Below are positions 9,601 to 19,679 of a stretch of DNA of 20,781 nt, piece by piece; the stretch's first letter is position 1; every line of letters starts with the position of its first letter. The position numbers were made by a program, and so were the translations under genes. The notes under the pieces were generated by a model, which worked only from the letters and a program-made list of their open reading frames with translations, did no database searches and was not told the DNA's origin. This stretch comes from Chytridium lagenaria (taxonomy: Eukaryota > Chytridiomycota > Chytridiomycetes > Chytridiales > Chytridiaceae), in the NCBI GenBank assembly GCA_025449115.1, contig JAHLKC010000287.1, positions 1 to 20,781 of the forward strand. Reading direction: 5' to 3'.

Positions 9601-11200
9601 ATTAGATTTGCAACACTTTTCTAGTGAAAGATTACCTGAAAGAAGACTTTCGATTTCAGCGACTTCGGGGAAGATTTTGTTAAATCGTTTTCGATCTTTT
9701 GCTCCGGGGGTGAGGGATGTCGCGCTCCCTGAGTTGAACTCGCTAATGTTCGCGAGGCAGCTGCACTGGTTGCGCTTGAAATATCCTAAATATTGAATAT
9801 CAGCAGACAGAACTTTCCACCGAGAAGTAAATTTAAATAACAGTTCATTCCCATACATCATGGCTACTTGACGCTTCTTCACCAGATTCCTCGGACATCA
9901 CCCTTTACTTCTTGATTTCATCATCTTCACGGCTAAGGGCACCGGAGCCCCTTTTAATGCTATTGTCACAGGAATGGACGGTTTGGACGATGTCCCAAAG
10001 AATTAATGACGATGAAGCTTGAAGCGGTGTGGCTGGGGTAACAGTCGTCGTGAGAGCCATAGCAGATGTGCTGATTGACCGCGATGACGCGAGATTGAGA
10101 GGGGAAGGAACTGGGGAGGAATAGGATGGACGGAAGACATTGGGATACTATGTTGGCGATGGATACACTCGAATTGCGTCAAGGGAGTCGACTTGCGTTA
10201 GAGGAGAAGGAGAGTTGGCGCGTTTTGTGGAGACGAAGAAAGGTTGATGGTGATTCTTTCATCTGTGGGGTTTCCGATAATGGCTTGGACGTTGTGGAGG
10301 AATCCACCCTGTGAGCAATAACCTTGCACCAGATACTGAGACATTGATCGAAGCCGATCGTTCTTTTCTAGTTTCAATCGCAGCCGGGTGATGTGATTTT
10401 GTGACGGAAGTTGACGGTGCTGCAGGTTGTGAGCCGCCGACGTAACAGCCTTAACATCACCATGTTGCAACTTTTTGTCCAGTGTTTCATCCCAATGCGG
10501 TGGCGGTTTCCACGTCTGACCTCTCGGTGTAATCCATTCCAAGCTCATGGAGATCGAGCGGTTGCGTTTGGGGATTGGAATACTGTCATCCACTTGTGGC
10601 ATGCTGGTTTGACGTCTGTTGGAGCGACGGATTTAGGACGAGGTTTTGGTTTGCTTCTCGACGTTCAACGTTCGGGGTTGTTGGGCGGCTGTTGGATTCT
10701 TCAGTGACGGATCCGAGGACATGAGGAGGGATCATCGGGTTGGATGGGATGGTGGGGGCTGAGGGGGATTTAGAATTGCTTTTAACGGCTTTAAGCTGTG
10801 AGGCCGAGGCATCTGAGATAGCATGGTCTTGTTTTGAGGTTGAATCTAAGTCTGTGAGCAGATCCATGGGCGAGAGCTGGTTACCTCTTTTTGTATTGGA
10901 TGCAGGCGCATTGGATGTCCCGAATGATCCACTACGAGAAAATGCCGACATCAACGTCGACATCGAAGCTGGTTGGGTCGATGAAACTCTGGGGCCGTTA
11001 TTCGCAACACCTGGTGAAGAGACATAGTTCGGGGTCTTGTCCGAGTCCAATGCGCTTGCAGGATTCACATGTTTCATCGTAACATGCACGATACTGCTTC
11101 GAGGAAGGTTTTGACTGTCGGATGCGTTCTTCAACAGCGGACGATCAAGGATCTCTGGAGCCATCGGTGCTGTGTCGGCTATCACTCGTTTTTGATCCAT
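6620..11200 (-). CDS. GRAM-VASt (Lam/Ysp/GRAMD1-like) ER membrane-contact sterol-transfer protein
   Basis: Family role: ER-anchored sterol transfer at membrane contact sites. In order on the minus strand: ATG at 11200 (MDQKRVIADTAP); a long Ser/Thr/Pro-rich disordered region (11200 to about 9900); a GRAM domain (about 9701-9318: RKRFNKIFPEV, then TCALEREVLIQGKIFLTSNY, then IPFTEVVTVEKK); a Ser-rich linker; a VASt domain (about 8632-7985: IDIPVNVDVKHIL, LPYGEIFRL, FLERIEQNC); a second linker (NTSDSDSNSDVSRF); a single membrane span (about 7338-7278: VWSMLVMALVLLAVAREW); and a C-terminal coiled coil ending FAAGQQIEG, stop 6620-6622. This order matches Lam2/Lam4-type proteins. Introns include 9581-9635 and one with a TTACTAAC branch site and GCGTAG acceptor near 7083-7128. 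More than ten single-base frame changes are needed, e.g. at 7026-7027. The family call is firm; exon detail is approximate. Confidence 0.78.
7985..8632 (-). other. VASt (START-like, sterol-binding) domain
   Basis: It starts with IDIPVNVDVKHIL, passes VLEWTLRNFVLRFLALRNKG, an intron-interrupted middle (FERQIVIASDKK) and VETMTKTPKLPYGEIFRLSS, and closes with the basic segment KLETGHKR and the terminal helix NFLERIEQNCLESL. The YGxxF block and the closing IExNC helix are the features shared with GRAMD1/Lam VASt domains. Several frame changes cross it, so its residues are read from more than one frame. Confidence 0.68.
9318..9701 (-). other. GRAM domain (PH-like)
   Basis: RKRFNKIFPEVAEIESLL precedes a 55-base intron (9581-9635). 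Splicing in phase gives YTCALEREVLIQGKIFLTSN and YISFYANILG, the classic first half of a Lam-type GRAM domain. The second half is IPFTEVVTVEKK, then MFPNAIRIATSDH in a neighbouring frame, and FLKRDSAFMDIVELWKF. The order and spacing match the family. Confidence 0.8.
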
Positions 11201-11687
11201 TTCGACTTCCAACGAGGTATGCTGTCGGTGGTGAGTTTATCAGGATGATCGCTCCAAAAGTAGCCCAATGCTCTGGCGCACTGTTAACTGTGGCTACAGG
11301 CCCCTTCCCTTATCCAAAATTTGCTGGCACACCTCTTCGTGCCCTGAACAGTATCGACGATGATGGCCGCCCTACGCACGTTAAAAGCAAAAACAATATC
11401 TCGTCTTTAGTTTCGGCTACCCACGCTGCTTCTTGATTGGGGTTGGGCACGGATGTTTATATTCTGGATTTGGTTCATTCTTAACCCAAATTGGCGGGTA
11501 AGAGTTTATTTCGTTGTTCGCGTGACTTCTTCATGCCCGTTACTACGGATTCTCGTGTACAAATGTGCCCGTCTTCCATACGAGACGTTTGTTGTATTTA
11601 AAAGTTGGAGAAAAAAAAAGAACGTAAACGAACTCGGTGCTGCAGCTGACAGTCAGTAAATTATAAGTCTACTGTACGATACATCAA
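11201..11687. other. Intergenic: likely promoter of GRAM-VASt gene
   Basis: About 490 bases between the start of the GRAM-VASt gene and the stop of the glycosyltransferase gene, both on the minus strand. A minus-strand TTTTAAATAC near 11595 is a weak TATA-like candidate about 400 bases upstream of the ATG, so a long 5' UTR or another core promoter would be required. No other gene is seen. Confidence 0.35.
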
Positions 11688-13862
11688 TCAAATATTAAAA
11701 CAGCGTGCCATTGACACACGTGGCATTCTTTCTATCACACTATGCAAAACCACACACGTACTTCCCTTCAATAACCCCAGATGCCCTGTTCTGTATCCCA
11801 ACCCTTTTCTCGGCACCCCATTTTTTAACCAACAGTCCCCACCCACAGCCGCCACATCCCACCCCAGCTGAAAGTAAACGCCATACACATTTCATCCGCC
11901 TGACAAGCAATCTTGCAATCCACCGCCGAAGCTGTTCGTAAGCTTCGCATATCATAACCGGGGCGATCAACGTCTATTTCTAGAGTAGATGTCTCATTAC
12001 GGGCCATGATGGCGCGGTAGACATCGGCGGTGGTTACGTAGGGGTGCGCTGGGCGGTTTTGCGGATGCTGGTTTCGATGTTGTAAAGGAGTTGGATTTTG
12101 AGGGTTTAAGGTGGTGGAAAGTGTTTGGGCGTTCGCAGGGCTTGCTTGGCCACGATGTTTTCGGGCTGGGAGAAGAGCCCCTATTTCAAATGTGTGTTAA
12201 CGTTGAGCTTTTGAAACGCGATTTTTGATTTGTGAACTAACCAAAAGCCAGGAGTATTTGTAACATAAATGTCCAAGTCACGGAGGCAAAGAGCCGTCTT
12301 ACATCACCGGCCTAATAAAAATGAAATTTAAGCATAAAATTAAGAATGCAGAGTGACAGATTATATCTTACCCAGCAATCACGGTATTTCCAAATGCACG
12401 CGTCGATGTTTTCAACCATTATTTAAGGCCGCTCTCGACATTACGATTCCTGAGCCCCCATGTGCAAACATCGGACCATCTCCGAATCTCTTCACCCCAT
12501 CGCACCCCATAAACACATTGGCAGACCCTAGGTACCAAGGATGTGACGGATCCATCTTCTCAAGCATAGCGCGGAGATTTTCCACAAAGGTACGTATCGT
12601 CGTCAATCATAACGTACCAGTCTGCTTTAGGAAACTTTTGAAGAAGCAGTCGGAATGCAGGAAGGTTTTTATGAGCATCCCTTTTCCACCCCGTACTTTC
12701 GTTGTCAGGTACAAGGTCACTTTCTTCTTCTGCAGAAAAGCTGCGACGTTGAAGTACCACGGGTGGATCTGGGTTTGGGTCCTCTTCATCAGCCTCTTCA
12801 TCCACAATAAGGTCCGGGATGAGATTATCGTGCGCGATCCTTATTTCTTTAAAGGTTCCGCCGGCGCCAAGTCATCATCGTGGAGTTCTGCGGCGTTAAT
12901 CTCGTTCTTGTCGTCAACTTGGCGGTTGTTTTCTTGGAATATAATTTCTTTTTCTTTCACAATGTTATCCAAAACGACTTGCTTGGGTATCTTTTCTTCC
13001 ACTACTGCATTTTTGTTGTGTTTTTTACAGGTGGTTTAAGCCTTGCGTAATTCGGCTTGTTTAGGGCTTCAGGCAACGGGTTCATCAGCTTTTTCTTGAG
13101 CATTACCGTCGACTACTGCAACACTATCCCCTTGGGGTGAGAATCCAATAGAGCCGTCTTTAGGTGGAATTGCTACTGGCCCAAGTGGCTGTCCTTCCAC
13201 AACAGCAAACGGAGGCTGCGCTGGCATTGGCAGAGGTTCTGTGTTGACTTTTTTGTACAAATCCGTGTACACATCACTACTTCATGTCCCCGATAGTAAC
13301 ATTAGGCTCAGATCCGACAATGAGAATGTTCCGAACTGGTTGAAGGAAGGTCAGAAGCTGAATAGGCATCCGCTTTAGCGCACTTCGCCTCCAGTTTTCA
13401 CTGCAACCGCAATCAAGTCGTAAGCAGGGTTCGGTCCAGCGCCACTGTAACCACCCAGTCCCAACAGACACTGTACTGTTGATTTTGCTGGTGATGGGTC
13501 GAAGCTGGTCGGTATCATCATCATCCCAATCCGTAACGAGTCCTTCCTCTCCAATAACTTCATTTTCTTCTAAGATGTGTCCCGGACTTTCTCTTTGCTT
13601 TTGTCGAAGACTTTCCAGCAAGCCACCAGAACTTTCTTCCCGTTCCTTCTTGAGCTGAGGCGCCGGTATCTTCGGGGTAGATCACACGACGACGGGAACC
13701 ACTTGCCCAGCCTGCATCATTTTCGTCAATAACTGGGTCACTATCACTTCCGTCGCCTGGCCAGCAGTGCTCTTGGAGAATGGTGTGTGCAAGGAGAATG
13801 ATAAGAATGAGAAATGAAGCGGCGATGGCCAGACGACTAAAGTGCACTGACACCCGTCTCAT
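11688..13862 (-). CDS. GT31 (fringe/core-1-like) glycosyltransferase with C-terminal PAN domain
   Basis: Golgi/ER type II membrane glycosyltransferase; members of this family usually add a hexose in beta-1,3 linkage using a UDP-sugar. The ATG at 13862 gives MRRVSVHFSRLAIAASFLIL, a short cytosolic end plus signal anchor; protein-like sequence continues upstream to about 14000, so the start could be earlier. Catalytic signatures: YDLIAVAVKTGGE, FPKADWYVMIDDDTY (the DDD metal/UDP site, about 12590-12630), HPWYLGSANVFMGCDG, FAHGGSGIVMSRAAL and VTNTPGFW. The end carries a PAN/apple domain (DCKIACQADEMCMAFTF, GGDCWLKNGVP), stop at 11688. Introns 12312-12371 and 12181-12241 have good borders. A roughly 150-200-residue acidic, low-complexity insert separates the first catalytic block from the DDD block. 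Acceptor and exact linkage cannot be read from sequence. Several one-base frame changes are needed (e.g. at 12294-12295). Confidence 0.8.
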
Positions 13863-14367
13863 GCTGCCTTTGTCTTGCTCAATATAGCTATCCGCCTTCA
13901 ATTCAGGTACAACGGTTTCTGAGTTGATGGTGATGCTTTGAGCTCCTCTGTAGGCCTTAACGGAGTGCAGTTGTTTTGTGGGTTGTTTGTTTTCAATCTA
14001 GAATGTCAGATCTTAATTCTAAACTCCGCTTCGATCGTCGCGGGCTCGTGAGGTGCAAGACTTGGACGTCATCGTTAAGCATCATCCTTCGTGTTATCGG
14101 GATGTTTCGTCCACTATGTACAGCCTTTTAGTGTGGTGCGCGAGGGAGCCTGCACGCTTGACAAAACAAAGAAAGAGATCACATATAAAAAAGTAGCAAT
14201 TGTGAGGCATGATTAGCCACGAGATAGTAAAGCCTCCACAATTAAGATTCGCTACAACTTATCTCAGTCGTGTCATTTGGAACCACCGCGACGTGTGAGG
14301 ACGACGTTGAAGGTCTCCAGTGAGCTCCAAAAAATTTCAACTCCCTTTTGCCCTTTTTCATCGCGAA
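13863..14367. promoter_or_regulatory. Divergent intergenic region between glycosyltransferase and RNB genes
   Basis: The flanking genes are transcribed away from each other, so this stretch should hold both promoters. A plus-strand TATAAAA at 14184-14190 sits about 180 bases before the RNB ATG. On the minus strand, protein-like sequence (ITINSETVVPELKAD) continues to a TTCTAG acceptor near 14000, so a leader exon of the glycosyltransferase may lie here. Confidence 0.4.
14184..14190 (+). promoter_or_regulatory. Possible TATA box of RNB gene
   Basis: TATAAAA in the divergent intergenic region, oriented toward the plus-strand exoribonuclease gene. The distance to the ATG at 14368 is about 180 bases, longer than for the two surface-protein genes. 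Support is by motif and position only. Confidence 0.35.
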
Positions 14368-17300
14368 ATGAAAGGCTGTGTTTACGCAGCAGGCCTCTCG
14401 GCTCTCGCTGGAGTCACGAAAGCTGGTTTGAAGAGCGCAAAAAGATGGAGAATGTATACGGGACCATCGATATATGCGAAGTTCCGGTTTGCAGATCTTC
14501 GTCATGCCGCTACGCCTCGTCCATTCCAAATCAAAATCAAAGTCCGATACTGGTGAGCTTCAGGGTCTGCTTCACTGGATCAAGTCTGACACTACATCTA
14601 GTCAATGGAATCCGTTTTTGATCCCCCGTGCCCGGATCTTGCAGTTGGCGACCTCGTGGAGGTTCGACGGTGAGGTTGGTAAACATGGTGGGTTTGTGCT
14701 GATTGTTCTGTTTAGAGGCAACTCTGTAGAGTTGGGAATCATTGGTAGGGTGCCCAGAATTGGAGGAGAAGAATCCCAAGCTTTATACCACACCATCACT
14801 TCAAACGGTCATCATATCCATCACCCCGCCCATCAGGTTTTTTTCCAATACCCAAAATGGGCGTTTAGCAAGCCTGCCCAACAATCAATTCCCGACGTAC
14901 ATATTCCTGGGCTTACAGAGGAATCTCGGCGACTTTTGGCCGCTGGACGCATGGATGTTTCGGTGATTGCTCATCTTCAGCGGTTTCGATCTGTGGCTCA
15001 GAATCACCTATTGAAACAGGACGACCCAATGTCACGAATATACAACCAATTTAGGCAGTTGAAGAACCTGGAAGTCATTAACATGGATATGGCGGCTCGG
15101 TGGATTTTTAAGGCCAAGGATGGTACTTCTCGTACGCCTCAGCCTCCGAGCTCTATGCTATTTACCTTTATTTTTAAAGACAAGACTATTCACCACACGA
15201 TAGTCCGGATCAGATTCGATGTCGTGGTAGCTTTCGCATGCGATCCGAGAAAGAATTATCCAACGTGGCCTGGCTTGCCAAAGATTTAAACTCAGGAAAG
15301 CCTAGACCCTGCAAGCTTAAGTACTGGCAGAAGGTTGATGCGCGTGTCACTTGGTCAAAAAGCCTTCCTCAAGTCGATTGTCTTAATCATGATGGGACCC
15401 TAAAAACGCATCCTCCCAACTACTTTCCACCTGACGTGACATTTGATAAGGACGATAAACGGTACAACGAGTACCTTTGGCACTCCGTATTTTCGAACTC
15501 TGAACATAACAATCCATTCTCCCGTTGATCAATAAGGTCGTGCTGGACAGGTTGCTGAGTCAGGGTAGAAATATGTCTTCCAACATGGTTCCGATGAAGC
15601 GTCAATACGATTCTATTCAGGCCATGAAGGATTTCGGATTGTTGCATGCTTGGGAGAATGCTGCTATGCTTCCAAGTCCTCGGGATCCAAAAGGTGTCGT
15701 CCCATGGCTTGAAGGACATGGACTAAACGAGTGGTCTGATCTTGCTGTCCAGTACATGGAGGAATGGGCGGATGTTTTGTTGGCTGGCCCAAAGTTAGAC
15801 CACGGAAAGGAGGTTGCAGGAGACCAAATAGCACCTCGCAAACTCAAGACACCGCGCTTCAGTGCCTCTGGAGAAAAAACGATCATGGGCCAACCCTTCA
15901 CCTCTGTCACCACCGAATTACGACATACGGTCGTATTCCCAAAAGAAGCTGTCTCGGATAGTTTTAACGCCGTCGACCCTTGCGCCAGTATTCGAAAGGA
16001 CTTTGGCCATCTTCCCGTCTATGTTATCGATAGCCCGACGGCAAGAGAACTTGATGACGGAATATCGGTAGAAACGAGGGATGATGGGGAATGGTTACAC
16101 GTTCATATCGCCGACCCTACTGCCCACCTTCCTCCCAATCATCCGCTCGCCATGCTCGCGCAGCTCAGGGGAAGCTCGGTGTACCTCCCTGAACGGCATT
16201 ACCCTCTCATTCCTGACAAGCTTAGTAACGAACGCATGAGTCTTGGAGCCTCAAAGCTTGCCTTGACTTTTAGTGCAAAGCTAGGTAACGACGGGGAGAT
16301 TTTGGATTATGATGTCAAGCCTTCTTTCGTTTCGAATGTAAAGATTTTGCATTATCGGAATGTCAATGAAGTTTTGAGTTGGAAGAACGTGTTTGGAATG
16401 GATTTACCGCAACACCAGAGAAGCGTTTGGGTGAATACAGCTTTGACGGCGCTTCAAGGGAAAGAGAGGATGATCATGGGATTGATGAGGTTGATGGTGT
16501 AATGTTGAGAAAGTTACAGAAAATCGCAAGGAGTCATATGCTTCTCAGGACTCGTCGAGGAGGATTTGTGTCGGATCAACCAGGGTTGGGAGTCAGTGTA
16601 GAGCCGAACCCTATTCCGCCCGCACGGCTTGGGATAGACTCTCCCTGTCAAACTGTGAGCAGAACCCAACCATCATGCTGGATCCGACTCAGATGCAACA
16701 TGTGGAGCCAGCTACTGGGCTGGTCTCGGAATGCATGATCATTGCAGGACGTGTCGCAGCAGCCTTTTGCCAGGAGATGAAAGTACCTGCTGTGTATCGA
16801 GGCCATGAGAACCTTCTCGCTAGATTACCGGAGGAAGCTAAGGCGGGGGTTGATTCTGCCATCGCCTGTATTGACTTGAAATCTGGAGTGATGCCTTACT
16901 CGTCATTCCGTAAAATTCTCCCGTTTTTCGCTCCCGCTACGATGTCTATGTCGCCAATAGAACACTTTAGTATGGGTATTCACGGAGGCTCGACGAGTGC
17001 TTTGACAGGATACGTCAAAGTGACATCACCTTTGAGACGCTATGGGGATATGATGATGCATTGGCTAATCAAGGCGCGTCTTCTTGGCGAGTCATCTGGC
17101 AAGCCGCTGCCCTTTGCGATCGAGATGTCTTGGCCGTGTCCATGAGAATGATGGGACTGGAAAAGCGAATACGCAGGCTTTCCGTAGCTTCCGATCGGTT
17201 CTGGGCCTTGGAGTGGATTCGAAGGAGAGAGATTTTGTGGAGGGCTGGAGCTACTAAGAGCATTGTGCATGGGCCGAGGTACAAGAGTGGGGATACTTGG

Positions 17301-17896
17301 ACGGTGCTACCGGCTCCCATGCCTCCCACTGGATTTGGCCCGCGTCAAGCTCGGGTGTGGGGACAGACGTATCGAGATTCATTTTCAACGCCTTTCACGG
17401 AAGATATGGACCGTGTGGATTGGGAGGCTGCGGTAGATGAGAGATGCGTGAGACCTTTATACGTATTGTAGTGACGGGGTTGAAACGGCAAGCTGGAAGT
17501 AGAGGGGATGGGTGGGTTTGTACTGGGATGATGGCAGATGTTGGTGGTGTCTTGTGCCGCGTGCAGTTGCCGGCTTCAAAAGTTAGTGAAGTAGATGTGG
17601 CGGGTGAGCCGCTGATTTGTGTGGTGGAAACGGTTGATCCTGTCATGGGAACCTTGGTGATGAGTCCTACGAGTCGGACGCATCGCGTCGCGCGCCTGAT
17701 TTCTTTTAAATTAACAATTATTGGATGCTTGCATATCTCGCGTCCGTGTGAAATGATGAAAAGTGTTAACGCCATGTTTAATGGCCAGACGCCGATGAAT
17801 GAACCGTCTTCAATGTGTGTTTTTGAGTTCGGACTTTCTCGGACATTTAACTTAGAGAAAAAAACAACTTCAAAGGACCATGACTCTTGCCCTTGA
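14368..17896 (+). CDS. Mitochondrial RNB-family 3'-5' exoribonuclease (Dss1/cyt-4-like)
   Basis: In yeast Dss1 is the RNase subunit of the mitochondrial degradosome, working with the Suv3 helicase on matrix RNA. The proposed ATG (14368) opens a basic, Ala-rich, presequence-like stretch; other early starts are possible. An N-terminal region contains VGDLVEVRR and GKHGGFVLIV. The RNB core has YVIDSPTARELDDGISVE (about 16017-16070; a Glu sits where bacterial RNase II has its second Asp, with DD kept), HVHIADPTAHLPPNHP, SVYLPERHYPLIPDKLS and KVTSPLRRYGDMMMHW (about 17014-17060). A C-terminal S1-like region ends around VVETVDPVMGTLVMSP, so the true stop may be near 17708 rather than the frame's TGA at 17894-17896. 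At least six frame changes interrupt it (e.g. near 14660, 15522, 16462, 16650, 17100 and 17455). No clear intron was needed. Confidence 0.85.
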
Positions 17897-18368
17897 GACC
17901 GAGGGTGCATACCATCCAAGGGATATCGAATAAATTGTAATGGAGGGTGGTGCATCTGGCAAAGATTTCTTCACCTGTTTATAGCGGTACTTGGGCCGTC
18001 AACAGGCATCATCTCCTGCCTTCACAACTCCAAGACGACTACGCTGCTCTCTGCAGATCAATGAATTGAAATGACGGATAACTTCCACATTTGCAGCTGT
18101 TAAAGGCATATATTCTTATTATGGATTTCTTTAATCGATTTGGGGGCGTTAATCATAGACGTGAGTTCTGGGTGGATGAGGTCAAGGCAAGGGTGGAGGA
18201 TAGGTGGAGGAGCTGCAAAGATCGCTTCTGCTTGGCCTCCTGGCAGTAGTATAAAGGACGGTCTTCACCAGCCCATTCCTCAATCTCTCCGTTGAAGTTG
18301 TATTCCCAAGCGTCACTTCTCTCTCACGACCTCAACTTTCACACTCAAACCACTTTCTCTCAACAACT
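17897..18368. other. Intergenic with promoter of first surface-protein gene
   Basis: The last part, from 18250, is a compact TATA-containing promoter with a C/T-rich leader up to the ATG at 18369. Further upstream no gene is recognised; the 3' UTR of the RNB gene should fall here. Confidence 0.45.
18250..18255 (+). promoter_or_regulatory. TATA box of first six-cysteine protein gene
   Basis: TATAAA followed by GGACGG, 114 bases before the ATG end of the leader. The paralogous gene downstream has the same element at nearly the same distance, which supports both as real. A pyrimidine-rich tract (TCCTCAATCTCTCC) follows, as at many strongly expressed fungal genes. Confidence 0.65.
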
Positions 18369-19007
18369 ATGAAGTCATTCGCTATCGTCGTCATCGCCTC
18401 TATCGCTTCTCTCACCTCCATCGTCAACGCACAGGCTACTCCCGAAAACACGGCCATTACCATAAACACTATCATATCAAGGCTTCCAGAGTGTGCCCGG
18501 ACTTGCCTCTCACAACAAAACATTGATGTGTCTCAGGACCTCACAGCAGACACTGTTGTAACGTTTTGCAATGCCCCCATTGATCAAGCTGCCCTCCTTC
18601 GGTGTCAACAGTCTGACAGCTCGTGTACCAACCAGCAACTGGACTTTGGAACCGCTTTCTCCACCATCACTGCCATTTGCGACACTTTGAATGCTTCTCA
18701 GTCTTCAACGTCGAGCACCACAAGCACTACCACTAGCACCACCACCAGCACCACTACAAGCACGACCGAAACCTCTTCTCCACCACTACCACTACCACCA
18801 CCACTACCACCACCACTACCACCACCACCGTGCCCACCAGGACATTGTTTGAGACCACGCAGGTGACCAGGACGGTCATCTCCGCCACTGGTTCTTCTAC
18901 CACCGTTGGCTTTGGATTATCCAATTCTGCTGAAGAGTCCGCTGGAAGGTGTTTGAGCTTGGCTGTTGGCTTGTCGCGTTGTTGGAGGAGCTTTCTTTGC
19001 TCTTTGA
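18369..19007 (+). CDS. Secreted six-cysteine GPI-anchor-type surface protein, copy 1
   Basis: Predicted cell-surface protein. MKSFAIVVIASIASLTSIVNA is a clear signal peptide (cut before QATP). The mature domain begins LPECARTCLSQQN and has six cysteines spaced C-x3-C-x20-C-x11-C-x6-C-x17-C. The opening PxCAxxC resembles CFEM domains, but the central cysteine pair of CFEM is absent. A Ser/Thr repeat linker follows, then PTRTLFETTQVTRTV and a tail whose end reads GGAFFAL (stop 19005-19007), matching the hydrophobic GPI-signal tail of copy 2. The frame changes inside the ACC repeat (near 18780, where Thr codons turn into Pro codons) and twice more near 18972-18979, where single bases are missing relative to copy 2. 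Either the copy is a young pseudogene or the sequence has errors. Function is not known; surface adhesion or haem/iron binding as in CFEM proteins would be a guess. Confidence 0.75.
18708..18832 (+). repeat. ACC/AGC/ACT trinucleotide repeat coding a Ser/Thr linker
   Basis: An irregular trinucleotide array built from AGC ACC ACT ACC units. In the correct frame it codes a Ser/Thr stretch, a likely O-glycosylated stalk. In the frame inherited from the signal peptide it turns into Pro/Leu after about 18780, which marks a one-base length change within or beside the repeat. The second paralogue has only a short remnant of this array. Confidence 0.85.
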
Positions 19008-19569
19008 AGGACTCTCACTGATTGTTTGTCGTTTCCCTCATCTCTTGTTTCTTGATTGAAGTTTTGAGGAGTTTGTACATTGTGATGTTTGACACCAAAG
19101 TGTGTGCGTGTTGTATATTGTTATTCGGTCGTTGAATATATTTTGTTGTACCCGTTTTATTCGTCATCATGGTGTCGATTCTCTTGTGCCTGCCTCTTTT
19201 TCGCGTTCTTTCAATTGTTACAAGGGAAGATGGATATTGAGCTATACGAGCTGCTCTATGAGCGGTTATGCACCTTAAAACGTATGAGCTTCGCGTTGTA
19301 TAATCGCGTTTTGAGTAAGTGGGAGATGTTTAATCGATGTAAGGACAGTGTGTACGTCGCTGTACTAGAAAGTTGAAAGAGTTAAAAAACCACGCTCAAA
19401 CCCCGTTAGAAGCAGCCGTCGCATTAAACCTGCTGCTCGCTCGATGACAGCATACGTTTTATCAGCTCGTCGCAGGGCACGTCGCTTCCGTTCCCTTGCT
19501 GTGGCTCTCCCCGAACAATTTTGACGGCTGTCATCCGGACGATCTGCTTGACCTTTTCAGCCCCCTCAC
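19008..19569. other. Intergenic between the two surface-protein genes
   Basis: T-rich 3' flank of copy 1 followed by about 400 bases without a recognisable gene. The open frames starting at 19089 and on the opposite strand have no domain. The final 30 bases before the TATA box are C/T-rich. Confidence 0.4.
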
Positions 19570-19576
19570 TATAAAA
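19570..19576 (+). promoter_or_regulatory. TATA box of second six-cysteine protein gene
   Basis: TATAAAA followed by CCGGACAC, about 104 bases before the ATG at 19680. Position and downstream pyrimidine-rich leader mirror copy 1, so the promoters were probably duplicated with the genes. Confidence 0.65.
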
Positions 19577-19679
19577 CCGGACACTTACCCACCCCCTGCG
19601 CTTATTTTCTTCCTCCAACTTTTATCTGAAATCCTTGCAGCCACCCACATCCACATCCACATCTATTCTACTATACCAA

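Noticed and set aside
9591..9602. Palindrome around ACGCGT as a cell-cycle (MCB-like) element
   Set aside because: It lies in a 55-base intron of the GRAM domain, not in a promoter, and one site alone means little.
17395..17955. 186-residue minus-strand open frame opposite the RNB gene end
   Set aside because: The plus strand here encodes the S1-like C-terminus of the exoribonuclease with family-like composition; the minus frame has no domain.
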